This document shows, piece by piece, positions 1 to 6,138 of a DNA stretch of 9,244 nucleotides (its first letter is position 1; every line of letters begins with the position of its first letter). This DNA is from an uncultured Collinsella sp. (GTDB lineage: Bacteria; Actinomycetota; Coriobacteriia; Coriobacteriales; Coriobacteriaceae). The stretch covers positions 1-9,244 of the forward strand of contig UQZC01000047.1 of the NCBI GenBank assembly GCA_900545505.1, in the 5' to 3' direction. Both the position numbers and the translations under genes were made by a program. The notes beneath the pieces are model-generated. The model saw only the letters and a program-made list of their open reading frames with translations. It did no database searches and was not told the DNA's origin.

Positions 1-454
1 CACGCACGCGGCTCAGATCAGCCGCCTCGCCCTCAAGACCCCACAGGCCGGCGAGTGCGATAATCTCGGAGGCGTTGCCGCGCACGATGGCGGGCTTGTA
101 CTGCTTGAGCTCGTTTACCAGCTGGGTGCGCAGGCTGCCGATACCCAGGCCCACCGGATCGAGCACCCAGGGCTTGCCGGCGTCGTGTGCCGCCTTCGCC
201 GCGCGGGGAATCGTCTGCTTGTAGATAGGGAAGAGCGTGCCCATGTTGAGATAGATGGCGCCGCCGCCGGCAACGAGCGCTTCGCCCTCGTCGGGCAGAT
301 AGACCATGGCGGCCGATCCGCCCACGGCGAGCTGTGCGTTGGCGACAAAGTCGATCGTCACCGTGTTGGTGATGGAGCCGGCCATCGGATTGGTGGCGCG
401 AATTTCCTCTACGGCCTTGACCATATGTTGCTTAAGCTGTTCCGAATCAATCAC
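1..454 (-). CDS. thiM: Hydroxyethylthiazole kinase ThiM, N-terminal part (runs off the left edge)
   Basis: This kinase phosphorylates 4-methyl-5-(2-hydroxyethyl)thiazole in the cytoplasm, salvaging the thiazole half of thiamine. About 151 codons of a family usually near 260-280 residues are present. Family motifs are clear: ITNTVTIDFVANAQLAVGGS near residue 28, a conserved NMGTL segment near residue 70, DPVGLG near residue 98 and the hallmark RGNASEI near residue 125. The C-terminal half with the catalytic cysteine lies outside the window. I chose the GTG start at 454 because AAGGAGG (469-463) lies 8 nt upstream. The nearer ATG at 461 is out of frame and stops after four codons. The gene follows a TPP riboswitch and terminator, which independently supports a thiamine role. 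Further thiamine genes may lie to the left. The identification is firm. Confidence 0.93.
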   Translation of the reverse strand, partial: MIDSEQLKQHMVKAVEEIRATNPMAGSITNTVTIDFVANAQLAVGGSAAMVYLPDEGEALVAGGGAIYLNMGTLFPIYKQTIPRAAKAAHDAGKPWVLDPVGLGIGSLRTQLVNELKQYKPAIVRGNASEIIALAGLWGLEGEAADLSRVR

Positions 455-476
455 TGCACATGCCTCCTTGGCATAG

Positions 477-506
477 AAAAGGGGCGCTGTGCATAGACAG
501 CGCCCC
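477..506 (-). terminator. Intrinsic terminator between TPP riboswitch and thiM (attenuator)
   Basis: On the minus strand a perfect 10-bp stem, GGGGCGCTGT paired with ACAGCGCCCC around a 6-nt loop (481-506), is followed at once by TTTTCT. It lies 12 nt after the aptamer and about 26 nt before the thiM start. This is the position expected for a riboswitch expression platform that stops transcription when TPP is bound. I could not identify the competing antiterminator strand with confidence. The GCCGCC just upstream (518-513) could pair with GGCGG inside the aptamer (597-593). Confidence 0.85.
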
Positions 507-518
507 TGTAAAGGCGGC

Positions 519-611
519 ATGCTCCCTACGCCAGCATTAACTGACAGGTTCAAAGGATTGGGCCCCATGCCCTCTCAGCCTTGTGGTTTGCACCGCCGGC
601 ACTCCCGCATC
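519..611 (-). ncRNA. TPP riboswitch (THI element)
   Basis: Read on the minus strand, the segment contains the conserved THI-box elements in order: CTGAGAG (578-572), TTGAACCTG (553-545), then AATGCTGGCGTAGGGA ending at 523. ATGC (610-607) and GCAT (522-519) can close the P1 helix. A GGGC/GCCC arm after CTGAGA (574-561) looks like the variable P3a extension. The RNA binds thiamine pyrophosphate, and in bacteria this class represses thiamine genes. Here it precedes thiM and an intrinsic terminator, so transcription attenuation is the likely mode. The core motifs are essentially consensus. Confidence 0.95.
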
Positions 612-624
612 GAATCTGTTGTTC

Positions 625-633
625 CCTATACTA
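625..633 (-). promoter_or_regulatory. Candidate -10 region of the thiM leader
   Basis: On the minus strand TAGTATAGG (633-625) offers overlapping -10-like hexamers, TAGTAT and TATAGG. They lie about 15-20 nt upstream of the riboswitch, where a start site would be needed. No convincing -35 box sits at the right distance, so this is a weak, position-based call. Confidence 0.35.
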
Positions 634-637
634 GCGC

Positions 638-672
638 ACCTGCCAAAAAGGGACAGGTTTATTTTGGCAGGT
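638..672. repeat. Perfect inverted repeat in the thiM/HAD divergent region
   Basis: ACCTGCCAAAA (638-648) and TTTTGGCAGGT (662-672) are exact reverse complements separated by 13 nt. The spacer contains GGGACAGGT, which partly echoes the arm. The right arm ends 4 nt before a TACAAT -10 candidate for the HAD gene. The left arm is just upstream of the thiM -10 candidate. It could be an operator for a dimeric regulator or a copy of a dispersed palindromic repeat. It lacks the GC-rich stem plus U-tract of a typical terminator. Confidence 0.7.
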
Positions 673-675
673 CGT

Positions 676-681
676 TACAAT
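676..681 (+). promoter_or_regulatory. Candidate -10 box (TACAAT) for the HAD-LysR operon
   Basis: TACAAT lies 28 nt upstream of the HAD start codon, which would give a leader of roughly 20 nt. No good TTGACA-like box is found at 16-18 nt spacing, and GGGACA (650-655) is the nearest resemblance with a 20-nt spacer. The overlap with the flanking inverted repeat suggests regulation, but this is inference. Confidence 0.4.
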
Positions 682-709
682 AGGTAGGACCGATACGAAT
701 GGGGGCCTT

Positions 710-1618
710 ATGATTAAACTTGTGCTGACCGATATGGACGATACACTGATTCCAGCCGGGCATGACGGCGCCAGCGACTACGCCATTGAGGGTATTCATG
801 CCATGCAGGCGGCGGGTCTGCACTTTGGGCCGGTTTCGGGTCGTCAGCCGTCCGCGATGGGCTGGATGTTCAAAAACCGTTCCGAGTGTTTTTCGACCGG
901 TGCGTTCTGTAACGGCCAGGTGATGTTTGTCGACGGCGAAGTAGTCGCTTCGCGCGCAATCGACAACGATGCTCTGATGCGTTTGGCTGACTATCTGGAG
1001 CAAGAGACCGACGATACATTTCTAAAAGTCTACAGCCCGGGCGATGACTTTTGGGGCAACGATGCCTATTGCGTGACGAGCAATCCCGAGCGTGTGCGTC
1101 GCGCTATGGAGTCGGGCGGCAATGCGTGGCTCAAAGGCGAAGAGGCCCCGTGTCGTCCCGTCGTCGATGGCGCGCCGGTGTTTAAGGCGAATATCTGGAG
1201 TGCCCGTTCGCGTGAGGAGCTCGCGGAGCTACGCGAGCGCGTTGCCGTTGAGGTGCCCGAACTCTCGCTTGTGTTTCCCAACAACCGAGTGCGCCTGTTC
1301 GACATCCTTCCGGATGGTTGGGACAAGGGCTGCGCTGCGCTGGAGCTGGCGCGCGCCTTGGGCCTGACGCCCGACGAGGTGGCCGTATTTGGCGATTCCG
1401 ATAACGATCTGCCCATGATCGATGCCGTTCCCAACTCCGTTGCAGTCGCCAATGCCAATGAGGCCGTCACGGCTGCCGCGCGCTGGCATATCGGCGCCGC
1501 GGCAGATGATGCGGTCGCCGGGGCTCTGCATCAGATTGCCGCCTGCGCCGCGACGGGGGAGATGCCGCCGTTTATGCGTCAGGAGGGTGCAGCCGACGCG
1601 AATTTCGCGAACAGCTAA
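710..1618 (+). CDS. Cof-type HAD-IIB family phosphatase
   Basis: A 302-residue cytoplasmic haloacid-dehalogenase-fold hydrolase, expected to dephosphorylate small phosphorylated metabolites with Mg2+. Motif I is DMDDTL (nucleophile D8, acid D10), motif II is the serine in PVSGRQ (S43), motif III is K206 in DKG, and motif IV is GDSDNDLPMID (D229, D231, D233). The long segment between motifs II and III fits a C2B cap. The length fits Cof-like proteins, with a slightly long unconserved tail. The start at 710 is used because the DMDDTL strand begins right after it. The upstream GGGGG (701-705) is only a modest ribosome binding site. The stop codon overlaps the AAGGAGA that serves the LysR gene 10 nt downstream, so the two are probably one operon. 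The substrate cannot be predicted. Sugar phosphates and flavin or pyridoxal phosphates are common for this family. Confidence 0.9.
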   Translation: MIKLVLTDMDDTLIPAGHDGASDYAIEGIHAMQAAGLHFGPVSGRQPSAMGWMFKNRSECFSTGAFCNGQVMFVDGEVVASRAIDNDALMRLADYLEQETDDTFLKVYSPGDDFWGNDAYCVTSNPERVRRAMESGGNAWLKGEEAPCRPVVDGAPVFKANIWSARSREELAELRERVAVEVPELSLVFPNNRVRLFDILPDGWDKGCAALELARALGLTPDEVAVFGDSDNDLPMIDAVPNSVAVANANEAVTAAARWHIGAAADDAVAGALHQIAACAATGEMPPFMRQEGAADANFANS

Positions 1619-1628
1619 GGAGACAGCC

Positions 1629-2525
1629 ATGAAGCTCCAGCAGCTCAGATATGTCGTCAAAGTTGCCGAATGCGGCAGCATTACCGAAGCCTCGCGCCGT
1701 CTCTTTGTGTCGCAGCCTTCGATTACCGCGTCGATTCGCGATCTCGAAAACGAGATGGGTGTGCACATCTTTGAGCGCACCAACAAGGGCGTCATTGTGT
1801 CCGAGGAAGGCGAGACCTTCTTGGGCTATGCGCGCCAGGTACTCGACCAGGCCGACCTGCTCGAGGGCAAGTACAAGGGCGCATCCGAGCAGGTGCCGCA
1901 CTTTAGTGTGAGCTGCCAGCATTATTCCTTTGCCGTCAACGCGTTTGTCGACGTGATCCGCGAGTTCGATGCCGCGCGTTACGACTTCACCCTGCGCGAG
2001 GAGCAGACTCACGAGATTATCGAGGATGTCGCGCATATGAAAAGCGAACTGGGCATCCTGTACTTATCCGAGCATAACCGCGAGGTCATCGAGCGCATGC
2101 TGGTGGCCAACGAGCTCGTGTTCGAAGGACTCTTCTGCGCCACGCCGCATGTCTTCGTCTGCGCCGACCATCCGCTGGCGGACCGCTCCAGCGTGACGCT
2201 CGAGGATCTGGAAGACTACCCGTTCCTGTCCTACGAGCAGGGCAGCTATAACTCGTTTTACTATTCCGAGGAGCTGACCTCGACGTTCGAGCGTCGCAAA
2301 AATATCCGCGTGCGCGACCGTGCGACGTTGTTCAATTTGGCCATGGGCCTCAACGGCTACACGGTATGCTCGGGCGTGATCAGCCACGAGCTCAACGGCC
2401 CCGGCATTATCTCGATTCCGCTCGACGTGGACGAGTACATGGAGATTGGCATCATCACGCGCAAGAACACGACGCTTACGCGCTACGGTCGGGCCTATAT
2501 CGACGCGATTCGTCAGCATATCTAG
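1629..2525 (+). CDS. LysR-family transcriptional regulator
   Basis: A 298-residue regulator of usual LysR length. The N-terminal winged helix-turn-helix is clear (MKLQQLRYVVKVAECGSITE onward; the SQPSITASIRDLE recognition region is at residues 28-40), followed by a linker helix and a periplasmic-binding-like effector domain from about residue 90. The start at 1629 is set by AAGGAGA (1617-1623); a longer in-frame reading from 1422 would run inside the HAD gene. It follows the HAD gene by 10 nt and faces, across 155 bp, a MetE-like methyltransferase on the same strand. A LysR-type inverted repeat lies in that gap. By analogy with MetR/CysB-type regulators it may control that gene in response to a sulfur or one-carbon metabolite. 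The effector is unknown, and the target assignment is inference from position. Confidence 0.93.
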   Translation: MKLQQLRYVVKVAECGSITEASRRLFVSQPSITASIRDLENEMGVHIFERTNKGVIVSEEGETFLGYARQVLDQADLLEGKYKGASEQVPHFSVSCQHYSFAVNAFVDVIREFDAARYDFTLREEQTHEIIEDVAHMKSELGILYLSEHNREVIERMLVANELVFEGLFCATPHVFVCADHPLADRSSVTLEDLEDYPFLSYEQGSYNSFYYSEELTSTFERRKNIRVRDRATLFNLAMGLNGYTVCSGVISHELNGPGIISIPLDVDEYMEIGIITRKNTTLTRYGRAYIDAIRQHI

Positions 2526-2571
2526 GCTGCTGTGCTCCGCACGGTTCAAGTCTCTTTATGACAGTCCAGAC

Positions 2572-2594
2572 TGATATAGGAAACATCTATATCA
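2572..2594. promoter_or_regulatory. Candidate LysR operator upstream of the MetE-like gene
   Basis: TGATATAG (2572-2579) and CTATATCA (2587-2593 plus A2594) form a perfect 8-bp inverted repeat around a 7-nt spacer. This is the AT-rich, T-N11-A-type dyad that LysR regulators bind. It sits between the LysR gene and the methyltransferase, just upstream of -10-like hexamers TATATT (2609-2614) and TACGAT (2616-2621) that lack good -35 boxes, as expected of an activated promoter. Confidence 0.55.
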
Positions 2595-2626
2595 AACTGT
2601 TATAAACGTATATTTTACGATGGTCA

Positions 2627-2640
2627 TATGAGCGCTCATA
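2627..2640. repeat. 14-bp perfect palindrome in the MetE-like leader
   Basis: TATGAGCGCTCATA is its own reverse complement with no spacer. It lies about 28 nt before the RBS of the MetE-like gene and at or just after the predicted transcription start. It could be a second regulator-binding site or a small leader hairpin. It is unlike the LysR-type dyad upstream, so it may serve another protein. Confidence 0.45.
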
Positions 2641-2680
2641 CTCTGTCCCAGTAAAGCAACCAATGCAAAGGGAGATATCT

Positions 2681-3814
2681 ATGAGCACTTCGATTCAACC
2701 GAACGCGCCGTTTCGCGCCGATATCGTCGGCAGCTTTCTTCGTCCGCAGGCTGTAAAGGACGCCCGTGCCGCCTATGTCGCGGGTAAACTCGACGCTTCC
2801 GGCCTTAAGGCCGTCGAGGACGATGCCATTCGCGATTTGGTGGCCAAGCAGAAGGCCGCCGGCCTGCAGGTGATCACCGATGGCGAGTTCCGCCGCAGCT
2901 ACTGGCACCTCGATTTTATGTGGGGCCTCAACGGCATTGAGCGCCGCACCTCACGCACGGGTTATATGTTCCATGATGAGGAGACGACGGCCGACACCGC
3001 CGTGGTTACTGGTCCCATTAGCGGCGAGAACCACCCGTTCGTCGAGCATTTTAAGTTCGTCAAGGCGCTTGAGGGGGAGGGCCAGGTCGCACGCCAGACC
3101 ATTCCGGCGCCGATCCAGACGTTCTCTGAGGTCACGCTCGATCGCTGCGACGGCCAGCAGGAGAGCCTGCGCGCTGTCTATAAGACCGATGAGGAACTTG
3201 CCGACGCCATTGCGGCCGCTTATCGCACGGTGATCGCCGACCTGTACGCAGCAGGCTGCCGCAACATCCAATTTGATGACTGCACCTGGGGCATCTATTG
3301 CGATACCGACTTTGTGTCCAAGACCGGCATGAGCCCGGTTGACCTGCAAAAGGTGAGCGAGCTGGGCGTGGCGCTCAACAATGCCGCCATCGCGGGCAAG
3401 CCCGACGATCTGGTTATCAACACGCACGTGTGCCGCGGCAACTATCACTCCACGTATGCCTTCGAGGGTGGTTACGATCCCATTGCGCCGTACCTGTTCG
3501 CACATGAGAACGTCGACGCGTTCTACCTTGAGTTCGATACGCCACGCGCCGGTGGCTTTGAGCCGCTCAAGTACGTTGCTCCCGGCAAGAAGGTCGTGCT
3601 GGGCCTGGCGACCACCAAGGCGGCTGAGCTTGAGGACGAGGACGTTATCGTCGAACGTATCCACGAGGCCGCGAAGTATGTGCCGCTCGAGAACCTGTAC
3701 CTGTCGCCCCAGTGCGGCTTTGCCAGCTGCGAGATTGGCAACAAGCTGACCGAGGACGAACAGTGGGCAAAGATCGCGCTGGTCAAGCGCATTGCCGAGC
3801 GCGTTTGGAAGTAA
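2681..3814 (+). CDS. MetE-like cobalamin-independent methionine synthase family protein (single catalytic domain)
   Basis: A 377-residue protein resembling the C-terminal catalytic barrel of MetE and close in length to the Bacillus YxjG/YxjH group. It is about half the size of full MetE (roughly 750 residues) and lacks the N-terminal barrel. The zinc site that activates homocysteine thiol is intact: H249 and C251 in NTHVC, E284 in LEFDTP and C345 in SPQCGF. The N-terminus FRADIVGSFLRP and ITDGEFRRSYWHLDF (66-79) are typical of this group. I chose the ATG at 2681 because AAAGGGAGA (2667-2675) lies just upstream; the earlier in-frame ATG at 2663 would place this RBS inside the gene. The protein probably transfers a methyl group to homocysteine or a similar thiol in the cytoplasm. 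The methyl donor is uncertain, because full MetE uses both barrels for the triglutamyl folate. The adjacent LysR gene and operator suggest dedicated control. No S-box riboswitch is present. Confidence 0.85.
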   Translation: MSTSIQPNAPFRADIVGSFLRPQAVKDARAAYVAGKLDASGLKAVEDDAIRDLVAKQKAAGLQVITDGEFRRSYWHLDFMWGLNGIERRTSRTGYMFHDEETTADTAVVTGPISGENHPFVEHFKFVKALEGEGQVARQTIPAPIQTFSEVTLDRCDGQQESLRAVYKTDEELADAIAAAYRTVIADLYAAGCRNIQFDDCTWGIYCDTDFVSKTGMSPVDLQKVSELGVALNNAAIAGKPDDLVINTHVCRGNYHSTYAFEGGYDPIAPYLFAHENVDAFYLEFDTPRAGGFEPLKYVAPGKKVVLGLATTKAAELEDEDVIVERIHEAAKYVPLENLYLSPQCGFASCEIGNKLTEDEQWAKIALVKRIAERVWK

Positions 3815-3861
3815 CGCTACCGTTTGCAGGTGACGGCGCGTGCGAGACATGGCGTATCACG

Positions 3862-3867
3862 TACAAT
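3862..3867 (+). promoter_or_regulatory. Candidate -10 box (TACAAT) for the uracil permease
   Basis: TACAAT in the 125-nt gap before the permease implies a leader of about 65 nt. No matching -35 box is seen. Downstream, CGTATCG (3877-3883) and CGATATG (3899-3905) can form a 7-bp hairpin with one G-U pair, ahead of a T6 run (3922-3927). I could not recognise a PyrR-binding loop or a convincing attenuator. The gap has no terminator for the MetE-like gene, so readthrough is possible. Confidence 0.35.
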
Positions 3868-3939
3868 GGTTCGGATCGTATCGTTCGGGCAGGTTATCCG
3901 ATATGCCTGATCGCCCTTCCATTTTTTGAAAGGACTCTC

Positions 3940-5274
3940 ATGTGCCGGTCTTCGACGCCCGCCGTCACCGATGCCATCTACGATGCATCGTCGCTCGGCC
4001 GCCCGCGCATGTTTGTGTTGGGTTTGCAACACATGTTTGCGATGTTCGGAGCCACGGTGCTCGTGCCCGTGCTCACCGGCCTTTCCGTTTCGACGACGCT
4101 TCTGTTCGCCGGCATCGGCACGCTGCTGTTTCATTTTCTATCGCGCGGTAAGGTGCCCGCGTTCCTGGGCTCGTCGTTTGCCTTTATCGCGGGTTATGCC
4201 GCCGTTGCGCCCAACGGCGAGGCCGAGCTTTTGCCCTACGCTTGCCTGGGCGTTGTCTGCGCCGGCCTGCTCTATCCGGTGCTGGCAGCGCTGTTCCGCG
4301 CATTTGGCGCCAAGCGTGTCATGCACTTCTTCCCGCCGGTGGTGACCGGCCCCATCGTCATTTCCATCGGCCTGATCTTGGCAAGCTCTGCTATCGCCAA
4401 CTGCCAGACCAACTGGCTTGTTGCCGTTGTCGCTGTGGCCGTGATCGTCATCTGCAATATTTGGGGCCGCGGCATGGTTAAGATCGTGCCGATTCTGCTG
4501 GGCGTCGTGGTGAGCTATGCCGTTGCGGCCGCGTTGGGTGAGGTCGACTTCTCTGGCGTCGCAGCCGCCCCCTGGGTTGGCTTGCCCGTCGTGTGGGACA
4601 ACACCGTGTTTGCGCTCTTTGGACCGCAGCTCGATAGCGGTCTTGCCACGACGGCCATCATCACCATCATGCCGCTGGCCTTTGCGACCATGATTGAGCA
4701 CATTGGCGATATCTCCGCCATTGGCTCTACCTGCGAACGCAATTACATTGCCGATCCCGGTCTGCACCGTACCCTGCTCGGCGATGGCCTGGCGACCATC
4801 TTGGCATCGCTCTTTGGCGCCCCCGCCAATACGACGTATGGCGAGAACACTGGCGTGCTTGCCCTGACGCGCGTGTTCGACCCGCGCGTGATTCGCATTG
4901 CCGCCTGCTGCGCCATCGTGCTTTCGTTCTGCCCCAAGTTTGCTGCCGTGATCGCCGCCATGCCGGCGTGTGTAATCGGCGGCGTGTCGCTCGTGCTCTA
5001 CGGCATGATCAGTGCCGTGGGCGTTCGCAACCTTATCGAAAACCAGGTTGATTTCCAGAACAACCGCAATGTGCTGGTTGCGGCTTTGGTGCTCGTGCTT
5101 TCGCTCGGCATTGCCTACAGTACCGCCGGTGCCATCGTGCTGGAGCTGGGCGGCGTGACGATTTCGCTTTCGGGCCTTGCCGTGGGCTCGCTGGTGGGCA
5201 TTGTGCTCAACGCCATCCTGCCCGGTAATGACTTTGAGTTCGATACTTCCGAGCTTGAGGAGACTACTGAATAG
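3940..5274 (+). CDS. uraA: NCS2-family uracil permease
   Basis: A 444-residue inner-membrane proton symporter of the nucleobase-ascorbate (NCS2) family, expected to import uracil. The sequence is a succession of hydrophobic helices. The N-terminal LGLQHMFAMFGATVLVPVLTG (28-48) and FLGSSFAFI (76-84) closely match UraA. The substrate region reads IEHIGDISAI (252-261), and the half-helix NTTYGENTGV (297-306) carries E302, the equivalent of E. coli E290. DPGLHRTLLGDGLAT (272-286) is also typical. At the position of E. coli H245 this protein has D257, as in many other bacterial members, so uracil is likely but not certain. The ATG at 3940 has GAAAGGA (3928-3934) 5 nt upstream; a longer reading from 3712 would overlap the previous gene and is rejected. 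The strong hairpin at 5292-5339 ends the transcript. Confidence 0.92.
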   Translation: MCRSSTPAVTDAIYDASSLGRPRMFVLGLQHMFAMFGATVLVPVLTGLSVSTTLLFAGIGTLLFHFLSRGKVPAFLGSSFAFIAGYAAVAPNGEAELLPYACLGVVCAGLLYPVLAALFRAFGAKRVMHFFPPVVTGPIVISIGLILASSAIANCQTNWLVAVVAVAVIVICNIWGRGMVKIVPILLGVVVSYAVAAALGEVDFSGVAAAPWVGLPVVWDNTVFALFGPQLDSGLATTAIITIMPLAFATMIEHIGDISAIGSTCERNYIADPGLHRTLLGDGLATILASLFGAPANTTYGENTGVLALTRVFDPRVIRIAACCAIVLSFCPKFAAVIAAMPACVIGGVSLVLYGMISAVGVRNLIENQVDFQNNRNVLVAALVLVLSLGIAYSTAGAIVLELGGVTISLSGLAVGSLVGIVLNAILPGNDFEFDTSELEETTE

Positions 5275-5291
5275 TAGCTGCGTTCAGCCAA

Positions 5292-5339
5292 ATTAAAAAT
5301 GGCGTCCATGCGTATGTGCGCGTGGACGCCATTTTTAAT
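5292..5339. terminator. Bidirectional intrinsic terminator between convergent genes
   Basis: ATTAAAAATGGCGTCCA (5292-5308) and its exact complement TGGACGCCATTTTTAAT (5323-5339) form a 17-bp perfect stem. It extends by TGCG/CGCG (one U-G pair) to 21 bp around the loop TATGTG. The A-tract on one side and T-tract on the other give a U-run in both directions. It separates the uracil permease (plus strand, stop at 5274) from the esterase (minus strand). The TAA stop of the esterase (5337-5335) lies within the 3' arm. Confidence 0.95.
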
Positions 5340-6000
5340 GCGTCAGTATCCAGTGGATGCCGCGCGCCATGCGCAGGTCAGTTTGGGCAAAATGATTGCT
5401 GGGGTTGAGCTCCAGCGTTGTTGGGATGTCGCGCTCGATAAACAGCTTTTCCATCGCGCGCGTATCGTCGAGTACGTGCCGCATCATGCGGTTGGGCGTC
5501 TTGGTTTCCTTTTTACCGAGCGACAGATAGGCGGCGTCGGGCGTAGCCGTCATCGTGCGCTCGCGCGCGTAGTCGATAAAGCCGGGGAACCACAGCGACC
5601 CCGATGCACTCGCCACGCGCTCAAAGACATCTGTTTGCCAAAGTGCCCACAGTGCAAAAAGACCCGCCAACGAGTAGCCGGCAACGCCGCGCCAGGCGGG
5701 CGGTTGCGGGAGCGATGATTCGGCCTGGGGGATTATCTGCTTCAACAACTCGTCAAGAAAACCAGCAGCCTGTCCGCCAAAGGGCTCGGCATCTCGTATA
5801 GTTCCGTCGCATTCCCAGGGGCTCAGCTCGCGATTCCAATCGAGCCCTCCAATGGCGACAAGGGTGAACGGCGGGCAGTCGAGCTCTCGGCAGCGCTCGT
5901 AGACTTCACTACCGTTGCCCATAACCACGGGGAGATAGATGACGGGCGCGCCTTCCGCACACCCTGAATAAACGGTTATCTGCTTATGATGCGCTTCCAA
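5335..6000 (-). CDS. Putative alpha/beta-hydrolase-fold esterase (esterase D / Fes-like)
   Basis: A 221-residue protein with the nucleophile elbow GYSLAG (S110) and a late histidine in PSNHF (H203). The catalytic acid is probably E165 or a neighbour in SLGKKETKT. VIYLPV near the N-terminus and the segment SASGSLWFPGFIDY (131-144) are typical of the putative-esterase family that includes esterase D and the enterobactin esterase Fes. No signal peptide or membrane helix is seen, so it probably acts in the cytoplasm. The only start codon after the upstream in-frame stop is TTG at 6000, preceded by a weak AGAGAAG; a later internal start would remove the first strand. It stands alone between two terminators, and the substrate cannot be named. 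Siderophore genes are not visible nearby, so a Fes role is unsupported. Confidence 0.8.
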   Translation of the reverse strand: MEAHHKQITVYSGCAEGAPVIYLPVVMGNGSEVYERCRELDCPPFTLVAIGGLDWNRELSPWECDGTIRDAEPFGGQAAGFLDELLKQIIPQAESSLPQPPAWRGVAGYSLAGLFALWALWQTDVFERVASASGSLWFPGFIDYARERTMTATPDAAYLSLGKKETKTPNRMMRHVLDDTRAMEKLFIERDIPTTLELNPSNHFAQTDLRMARGIHWILTH

Positions 6001-6025
6001 GGCAGGCTTCTCTCAGTGTTGTGAT

Positions 6026-6042
6026 AATTGACAGTCTCAATT
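6026..6042. promoter_or_regulatory. Inverted repeat in the esterase promoter region
   Basis: AATTGA-N5-TCAATT is a perfect 6-bp-arm dyad 26-42 nt upstream of the esterase start codon. On the minus strand TTGAGA within it resembles a -35 box, but no good -10 is seen at 17 nt. It could be an operator; the sequence alone cannot decide. Confidence 0.3.
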
Positions 6043-6070
6043 GTCGCACGCTGACACGGGGGCAGACGCT

Positions 6071-6111
6071 AAAAGAAAGGCGCGGAGCCGCTCGATGCGA
6101 TTCCGCGCCTT
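6071..6111 (-). terminator. Intrinsic terminator of the purine permease gene
   Basis: On the minus strand AAGGCGCGGA (6111-6102) pairs perfectly with TCCGCGCCTT (6086-6077), a 10-bp GC-rich stem with a 15-nt loop. It is followed by TCTTTT (6076-6071), and the stem's own 3' end already carries TT. It lies 28 nt beyond the stop codon of the AzgA-type permease and insulates the esterase downstream. Confidence 0.88.
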
Positions 6112-6138
6112 GTTGTTTTGCTTTAGCAGACTATGCCG

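Noticed and set aside
115..348. 77-codon minus-strand frame within thiM
   Set aside because: It is out of frame with the ThiM reading, which carries the RGNASEI and DPVGLG motifs.
449..461. ATG at 461 as the thiM start
   Set aside because: Out of frame and closed by a stop after four codons; only 1 nt from the RBS.
1422..1628. N-terminal extension of the LysR regulator
   Set aside because: It lies in the HAD gene in a different frame; LysR proteins begin at the helix-turn-helix, and 1629 has a strong RBS.
2526..2680. S-box (SAM) riboswitch before the MetE-like gene
   Set aside because: The leader is too short and contains none of the conserved SAM aptamer segments.
2951..3850. 299-codon open frame antisense to the MetE-like gene
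   Set aside because: It mirrors codon bias of the real gene, has no RBS or recognisable domain, and covers a gene with firm family motifs.
3712..3939. N-terminal extension of the uracil permease
   Set aside because: It overlaps the end of the MetE-like gene in another frame; the ATG at 3940 has a proper RBS and matches family N-termini.
4138..4767. 209-codon minus-strand frame inside the uracil permease
   Set aside because: Antisense shadow of a membrane protein gene with no family resemblance.
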